From the NCBI RefSeq assembly GCF_027943255.1, contig NC_072895.1:24278001-24342000 (forward strand): 64,000 nucleotides of DNA, given 5' to 3'. The notes under the pieces are model-generated. The model had not been told where the DNA came from. It saw only the letters and a list, made by a program, of their open reading frames with translations, and searched no databases. The stretch's first letter is position 1, and every line of letters begins with the position of its first letter. This DNA is from Anastrepha obliqua. Lineage: Eukaryota; Arthropoda; Insecta; Diptera; Tephritidae. Made by a program: the position numbers and the translations under genes. Of this stretch, positions 58,209 to 64,000 are shown in pieces.

Positions 58209-58212
58209 TTAA

Positions 58213-58943
58213 GGGATTACGTGGGTTTCGTCATGTTAAAAAGACCTATTTTCCATTTTTTTTTCTATGTAAAAAATTATTTATTTAATTCAAACTTTTT
58301 TCTGTCTTATAGATATGTACTATACATATTTAAGGAATAATTTCTGAAATTAAAAAAAAAAAAACAAAAAATGAAAACTCCTCCATTGTGACGTCATATC
58401 CGGTGACCCCTCGAAAAAAGGTGCGTCGCCGTTGTCAGCATAACTCCTTACAGGATCATCCAAAATGAAAAAAAAATAGTGTTTTAGTTAAGGCCATAAA
58501 CTCGTGCTTGAACGAAGGAAAGAAAAAAAAAGTAAAACTTGGAATTGTGGCAGACATTTTTGCAAAAAAATGAAAATTGCGGTCAAATTTGCTTGACATT
58601 TTGTTTTTGTTTTTTTAAATAGTTGTAATTGAAAAAAAAAATCCTTCGTCCAAGCACGAGTAAATTGTATCTCGAACACCTGTGTCAAATTTCATCAAGA
58701 TCGGTTAAGTAGCTTTCGAAAACATTTGACAACCGACTTTGAAAACACAGTTCCGAGAAAATTGCGTTTAAAGTTTTGAGTAACAATAAAAGTGGCTTGG
58801 AGCGCACACCTTCCAAAGGCTGGATCTCCGAAACTATTATTCGGATCAACTTGAAAATTTAGGATGATATTCTTGAGATGATGTAGAAATTAATAAGCAA
58901 AAAAAAAATCGATTTTTTTAACCCCCGAAACCCATGTAACCCC
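58213..58943. mobile_element. TTAA-flanked MITE (type 3), shares a TTAA
   Basis: It starts at the same TTAA (58209-58212) that ends the preceding MITE and closes at TTAA 58944-58947. The ends are GGGATTACGTGGGTTTCG (left) and GGGGTTACATGGGTTTCG (reverse complement of the right). The interior has AAATTTCATCAAGATCGGTT (58687) and GTTCCGAGAAAATTGCGTTT (58750), again the shared module. It is 731 bp and noncoding. Confidence 0.88.
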
Positions 58944-59487
58944 TTAATAGAATTCATGGCAGTCAGAAACGGTGGGTGCGACTATAACTTCGAGATCGGG
59001 ACGCACATTTATTTATGAAATGATTAGGATGAAACGGATCCATTGTGACGGAGCTATTAGTCCGTAATGCCAAAGCGATTCACTGGCATTGCGTGCAAAA
59101 TGCAGAGGAATGCTGGTGTATGCAAACAAATCAGTTGTTGGTTGCCTACATTGCAGTTGTGTAGGACTTTTTCCGTACGGCAAAAATAGCAAGTTGGCGC
59201 ACTTTGGTGCTGCATTCCGGCAAGATGCGCAACACAAAGAATGTGTCAATCTCCATACAAATACAGACAATTATTGCAGCTATCAGTTAAATTTGCTGCC
59301 GTAATTAATGCAACGGATGTATGCTGGCGCACCTAACACTCGTATAAAGACAAGAATAGGCCGTTTACTGCCCTTTCCACTAACAAAACTCGGCTAGGAA
59401 ATGAAACACTCAAAAACCAATTGGAATCTAAACTGATTCTAGTTAGTTTTCGCTGCTTCCTGTTGAATAAAGACAAGTGCTAAAAAT
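58944..59487. other. Intron sequence, no gene seen
   Basis: Noncoding sequence between a MITE and the S26 retro-fragment, within the long alternative intron of the palmitoyltransferase gene. Confidence 0.45.
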
Positions 59488-59628
59488 ATGACTAAGAAAC
59501 GTCGTAGCGGCGGACACTGCAAACATAATCGTGGGCTTGTGAAGCCTGTACGCTGCACCAATTCGGCGCGCTTCGTTCCAAAAGATAAAGCCATTGCTTT
59601 TAGAATAATTAAATATTGCAAGCGTTGA
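59488..59628 (+). pseudogene. RpS26: Ribosomal protein S26 retro-fragment
   Basis: The frame reads [36 protein letters not shown] and then unrelated residues to a stop at 59628. The first 37 residues match the N-terminus of eukaryotic S26 (eS26). Two Cys of the conserved CTNCARC region are changed (to Ser and Phe), so zinc binding would be lost. The similarity stops at KDKAI; the last two thirds of the protein are absent and no intron interrupts the match. It looks like a short retrocopy or captured exon in the long intron of the palmitoyltransferase gene, same strand. Confidence 0.85.
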
Positions 59629-60800
59629 ATTTTTAGACGCATAACTTAATTTCGTAATTATTTAGAATGACATTAGCAGTTTAGCGTTGGCGAGTGTCAG
59701 AATGCCGCTTCACATTTTCTAAAATTTATTTAAACTTGACGCAAATTGCATTTTGTTAGCATTTAAGAATCGTTATTTAATCGTATTACAAATGTTTTAG
59801 AGTGGACTAAGTAATTAAAAAAAAAAAAACAAAAAAAAAAATGTTCGCAAAAAAAAATTAGCAAAGCTCGTATTTAAGTTAAAAAAAAATTATTTTATGA
59901 AATTATGCCTTAATGTTAAAAACAATCGAACACGAATATTTATAATTAAATTACTATAAAGTAAAATCGAATTGTTTAATTGCATTTGTTTCACATTTCG
60001 TAATGCACTTGAAACATAACCTAAAAAACGAGTGTATAGCTTAGTTAGTAAAGTAGTTTAAAGTAAATGTATGCTTAGCTTAAGCTTTTGATACTTTTAT
60101 GCAAAATTAATTGCCATTAATTTCATGAAATTAAAATGTTGAACCTTTTACAAGCAAAATTTGTAATTATTTTAATTAGATCCCTATTTTCATGTAATTG
60201 AAGCATCTTTTGCCGTCTTATGGAGAAATGGAAATAGTGAACGCATACAATAACGTTAGAGAATGGCTTCCAGCTCACTTCATGTCTCCTTAGAATGTGG
60301 TTTTTTTTTTGGTTTTTTTTTTCAAATATTAACATTTGCATTTTTGCTCTGTACCCATATATTTGTTGTATATTTTCCTTGCTGTCTACATTTATCATCG
60401 AACACTCAATATCTTCAATATGCTAAGTATGTATGTACATATTTGTATTCTCGACTTGAAATTGTAATTTGTTTTCTATCTAACTACCTAACTACTATAC
60501 CACTACAGCCATATGCCTCTAATTACATATATACGAAATCAGAGTTTGATATAATCTTTAAAAATATAAACATTTGTAAGAATTTTCTAAGTAAAAACTG
60601 GCATTTTGCGAAATAAATTTGTGTTTTTAATTTGCCAAATTAGCTTGCGATATATATACCATACATATATATATGTTTGTATGTGTGTGTGTGTGTCACT
60701 TGAGTTGTTGGACGTAGTTTTTGCAGTAAATAAAGATTTCTCAGATTGCATATTCATTTTAGCCAATAAGTGGTAGTGCATGCAAGTTGGAATTTCCTTA
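59629..60800. other. Intron sequence, no gene seen
   Basis: Noncoding, with A-rich runs at 59815-59890 and a TATATG/TGTGTG tract at 60655-60697. No domain. Confidence 0.45.
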
Positions 60801-61047
60801 CTTTTTACTCTACTACACCTCAGTTTAAGGGCAGCATCAAAATTCGATTCATATTCCATGCGGATGTGTAAATGAGGTATGCAAGCAAAATTTATAAAAT
60901 TTATTTGCATGACTCGCGTCTATGGATTTTTAAGTGTTCCAAATGTGTGTGATGCGCCTAAAAGATGCAAGGCAAGAAACAAATTCCTTGTGTTTTGTGA
61001 GCGAATTGATTACTAGGTATTGTTGCTGTAAATTTAACAAAACTAAT
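60801..61047. repeat. Dispersed 240 bp repeat, copy 2
   Basis: It matches 56821-57060 in the same orientation with scattered substitutions and small indels; shared words include ATTTATAAAATTTATTTGC and GTGTTCCAAATGTGTG. Confidence 0.88.
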
Positions 61048-61071
61048 TTCCGAAATCGTGATGTATAGTCC

Positions 61072-61532
61072 AGGAGCGAGGGGTCGATTTTGGACTGCGT
61101 TTTTATACCGTTAGATTCTTGACTATACTTGTGATTTAGCTTTCATGAATAACGAAAGTGAACGTCAGCTGGCGCACCCGCGGTGGGTGTGATTGTGGGA
61201 GGGTACGAAACGTGTCAAAAAAAAATTCCTCTCAACTCATTTTATACCGGCTGAAATTTTTTTCATGTGTTCTTGACATTTAGTAGAATAAAAAAAATAG
61301 TCAGCTGCGACGTAGAGGCGGGAAAATACGTCAGCTGAACAGGCGAACTTGTAAAATAAATTCAAAAGTAAAACTACTCTATGCGGAGACTGAAATTTTT
61401 TCACATAATTTTGGACACATGAAAATATAATAATGATAGTCAGCTGCGTTTATAGCGGTGGGAAGACCGTCAGCCGAAGCATTGAAAATTCCGCGCGCCG
61501 CCGAGATGTATGAACGCAATGATACATTCTCA
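61072..61532. mobile_element. Foldback element, second copy, centre inverted
   Basis: The left arm TAGTCCAGGAGCGAGGGGTC, through TTTCATGAATAACGAAAGTG to the inner repeat GACATTTAGTAGAATAAA, matches the left arm of the element at 18399. The centre (61303-61532) matches the centre of that element in reverse complement, for example TTATAGCGGTGGGAAGACCG. The right arm is missing; the sequence continues into a dead mariner. Confidence 0.9.
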
Positions 61533-62604
61533 CAAAAGTGAGTTTCGAGCAAAAAGCTAATATCCAATCGACTTTACCGAAACATTTGAATTGATGAAAA
61601 AAGTTTATGGCGATGATTGTCTATCTCGTGCCTGAGTTCATGAGTGGTTTACACGTTTCAGAGATGGTTATAAGGACATAAATGACAAGAAACAAATGAG
61701 CCGCCCAAAATCAGTAATCTCCGAAAACTCCATTGAAATTGTTCGTAAATTTATCAAAAATTAACCGAAATCAACGTTAAAATTCATGGAATCGGAGTTG
61801 AATATCTCCAAAACATCGATTTATCGCATTTTACTGATAATTTGGACTTACGAAAGGTCTGTGCACACAAGTTAACGGAGGACCAAAAATTGCTCAGAAT
61901 TCAACATTCGAAAGACCTCATTAAAAAGGCGGTAAAAGACGAGAACTTCCTTTACAACATTGTTACTGGTGACGAAACGGGTGTTTCCAACATGAACCTG
62001 AAACTAAGCGTGAAAGTGCCGAATGGAAGGCCCCAGATGAGCTACCATCCAAAAAATTGCGTTTGAAGAAGTCAAAAATCAAGTTGATCCTAATTTTTTT
62101 ACGATCCCAAGGGAATTGTCCACTAGAAGTGCGTGCCAACGGGCCAAACCGTCAATGCAATTTTCTATCTTGGCGTTTTGAAGCGTTTCTTGTATCGCAT
62201 TCGTCGAATTCGACCTGAATACCACGAAGGAGGAAGCTGGCGCTTATTGCATGATAATTCACCATCACTCTTGTGACTGATTGTTCTTCTTGTGACTAGA
62301 AATCGCATTTTAACCATCAATCACTCACCCTATTCGCCTGCTATGGCTCCCTGTGACTTCTATCTATCCGGAAAATTGCATTTGGCCATAAAAGGAAGAC
62401 GTTTTGCGTCCGTAGAGGCCATCCAAAAAGCTTGTACCGACATCGTGAAGAGCATTCCGGTCAATGAGCTGAAATACTCTTTCGAAAAGCTTTTAGATCG
62501 CGCAAAGCAATGTATAGAGGCCACTCGAAGTTATCAAAACAAAGCTCCTGTCGTTTCTATTTTAGCTCAATCTTGTTTTTTTTGGACTTCACCTTGTAAT
62601 TTGT
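61533..62604 (+). pseudogene. Mariner transposase pseudogene
   Basis: The frames run FTETFELMKKVYGDDCLSRA, VHEWFTRFRDGYKDIND and RPKSVISENSIEIVRKFIKN, then LNISKTSIYRILTDNL, CAHKLTEDQKLLRIQHSKDL, IKKAVKDENFLYNIVTGDET (first Asp), a decayed LLHDN second Asp site near 62255, YSPAMAPCDFYLSGKLHLAI (third Asp position) and VNELKYSFEKLLDRAKQCIE. The order and spacing fit a DD34D mariner. Several stops and frameshifts make it inactive. The terminal repeats were not found. Confidence 0.85.
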
Positions 62605-63283
62605 AGCCTGTGAGACGAATGATTAGTGACAGAATAAGACTGATTTAAGTTTTGTGATCTAGGGTTAAAAAGCCACGTGTTATATCCTATACATCCAGTT
62701 ATACTTGAATATTAGAAATTTGTTTAAACTTTTACAACTATGGTCTCGATTATTTCCTTTTAATAAGGTTGTCCCAACTATGAGGGTGGGACCATTTAAA
62801 ATGTGACTAAATTTTTTCAAAGTCTTTGGCACCCTTGCCTGAAATTGGTGTTAGTCTCGCGGCGAAGGAGCATTTCTTAAGCACCAGTAGTTGTATATAA
62901 CTCTGGAGCTCATTGAAGGCGATGTTTGCACATTAGATGATTTCTAATCCAGCATCACACTAGCCGATCACAAGCCCGCATGACCCCCATAATGCCCAGT
63001 AAGACTATTTTTTCGAATGCTTGGGCTTTCTCATACAATTTGCTTTTACTGCCATCTGCATTTACCTTCGCTACGTCGCTGATAAATTTGTAAATAAAAT
63101 TAAAAATAAATATATTTAATGCTAAGAAACGAACACTTGACTTAGATGTGCTTACTTAGCTCCCTTACAAAACAAAAACCATTTTCAATTTCATCAAAAT
63201 CTTCATCCGACTTTTTCACATAAAACAGTTAAAACAAAAACAAAACACATATGTATATATGTAATTTTCCACCTTTCGCGCAG
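62605..63283. other. Intron end, no gene seen
   Basis: Noncoding sequence before the alternative last exon; the polypyrimidine stretch of its acceptor is at about 63262-63280. Confidence 0.45.
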
Positions 63284-63422
63284 CATGGGCGATGGCATCA
63301 GCTACCCAATACGCCACTTGGAGGAGGATGCCGAATCGTTGCTGGGCAACAGTGAGACGCGCATCGAAATGGAGGAGGACGTCTTTCCAGAGACGCGCTT
63401 CCACAGCTCATACATTCCATAG
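63284..63422 (+). CDS. Palmitoyltransferase alternative last exon (tail B)
   Basis: The acceptor TTTCGCGCAG|CATGGGC accepts exon 6 in the right phase. It encodes S-MGDGISYPIRHLEEDAESL, LGNSETRIEMEEDVFPETR and FHSSYIP, with stop at 63420-63422. Joined to exons 1-6 it gives a protein of about 341 residues. The GDG-x-S-[YF]-P motif is also the start of exon 7 and of vertebrate ZDHHC2/20 tails, so this is a genuine alternative C-terminus and not a separate gene. It is acidic and lacks the Ala-rich region of tail A. It lies 7.8 kb beyond tail A, past several transposons. Confidence 0.85.
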
Positions 63423-64000
63423 TTGATAATTTCCGACGATAACGTGGCATCTTATTATATTTAGTTGATGGATGAGCGACGACGCTGCGTACTCCGAAAT
63501 TCGGAGTTCGTTGATTTCTTTGTTTCTTTATTTAAGAGGTTCCAAAGAAAAACATTTTTTTTTTTCGTACTTTTTCATTATTAGGTTTAAGATCACGTTA
63601 TGAAGCTGTCGAAAATTCAACGATAATGTGCAAAAAGTGTTATGGAGCGGAGTATTCCGAATATTTATACTTAAAAAAATTATATTATTATTAATTAAGT
63701 CTTGAGATCTTGTACCACTTATGATACAACTCTTTGCTAAGCCGGTAGCCCTGGGTTTGAGTGTGAAATATTTGTCATAATGCGAATTAAAAAGAAAAAA
63801 ATATTCATAATTCTAACTACAATAAGATTTATTATAAGTAAATATTTTGTATTATTTTCAGAGTATTCTGTAGTTTTTATGACATTTATAGCTCACAACT
63901 AACAGCCAATCCGGTAGTATCGCAGATGTTTTATAAACTCGACTGATGTATGGATAGAGATTTGAAATTTTATAATAAAATTAAAGCTTACAGTTTCGCA
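63423..64000 (+). other. 3' untranslated region of tail B
   Basis: Noncoding sequence after the tail B stop. AATAAA at 63974-63979 is a candidate polyadenylation signal near the end of the window. Confidence 0.5.

Noticed and set aside
45085..58943. Calling the TTAA MITEs piggyBac derivatives outright
   Set aside because: TTAA duplication fits, but the ends begin GG and not the usual CCC, and no piggyBac transposase is in the window.
63216..63404. 62-codon minus frame over the alternative last exon
   Set aside because: It is the antisense shadow of the exon, whose acceptor, phase and conserved GDG motif support the plus strand.

Overview
This window looks like a piece of a higher dipteran (fly) nuclear genome. 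It is AT-rich and repeat-laden, has short introns with GT/AG borders, carries a split palmitoyltransferase gene with Drosophila-like organisation, and is full of Tc1/mariner DNA transposons, RTE/I/Jockey-type LINE remnants and a tRNA-derived SINE. A tephritid fruit fly is my best guess from the repeat style, but that is inference.

Layout. From 1 to about 47 kb I find no intact host gene. The stretch holds mariner/Tc1 remnants (2.4-3.3, 7.7-8.5, 16.3-16.7, 18.2-19.2, 26.5-27.1, 28.3-29.6 and 46.3-46.8 kb), LINE fragments (8.6-10.7, 13.3-14.7, 21.3-23.3, 24.4-25.7, 27.1-27.8, 31.1-32.6 and 39.2-40.9 kb), SINE copies (12.2, 12.9, 35.8, 37.8, 41.5 and 46.0 kb), foldback elements (18.4-19.1 and 33.9-34.7 kb), a 1.7 kb hexanucleotide satellite (4.7-6.5 kb) and several degenerate AT-rich tandem arrays. 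Many insertions are nested, so their order can be read from target-site duplications.

From about 48.0 to 63.4 kb, on the + strand, lies the one recognisable host gene: a DHHC palmitoyltransferase of the ZDHHC2/15/20 group (Drosophila CG1407-like). Six common exons carry four membrane segments, the DHHC zinc domain and the TTxE motif. They can splice either to exons 7 and 8 (stop at 55482) or to a separate distal exon (63284-63422). Both tails begin with the same S-x-G-D-G-x-x-Y motif, so the gene probably makes two proteins with different C-termini. Its introns and 3' region are packed with TTAA-flanked MITEs, a mariner inserted in one of these MITEs, an internal empty-site paralogue of that insertion, a ribosomal protein S26 retro-fragment and a truncated foldback element next to a dead mariner.

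The most interesting signals are: (1) TTAA-bounded MITEs with different terminal repeats but a shared internal module; (2) a foldback element present twice with its central 0.23 kb in opposite orientations; (3) a LINE insertion with a 5' inversion and a perfect 63 bp inverted repeat, as expected from twin priming; (4) the alternative C-terminal exons; (5) the S26 retro-fragment.
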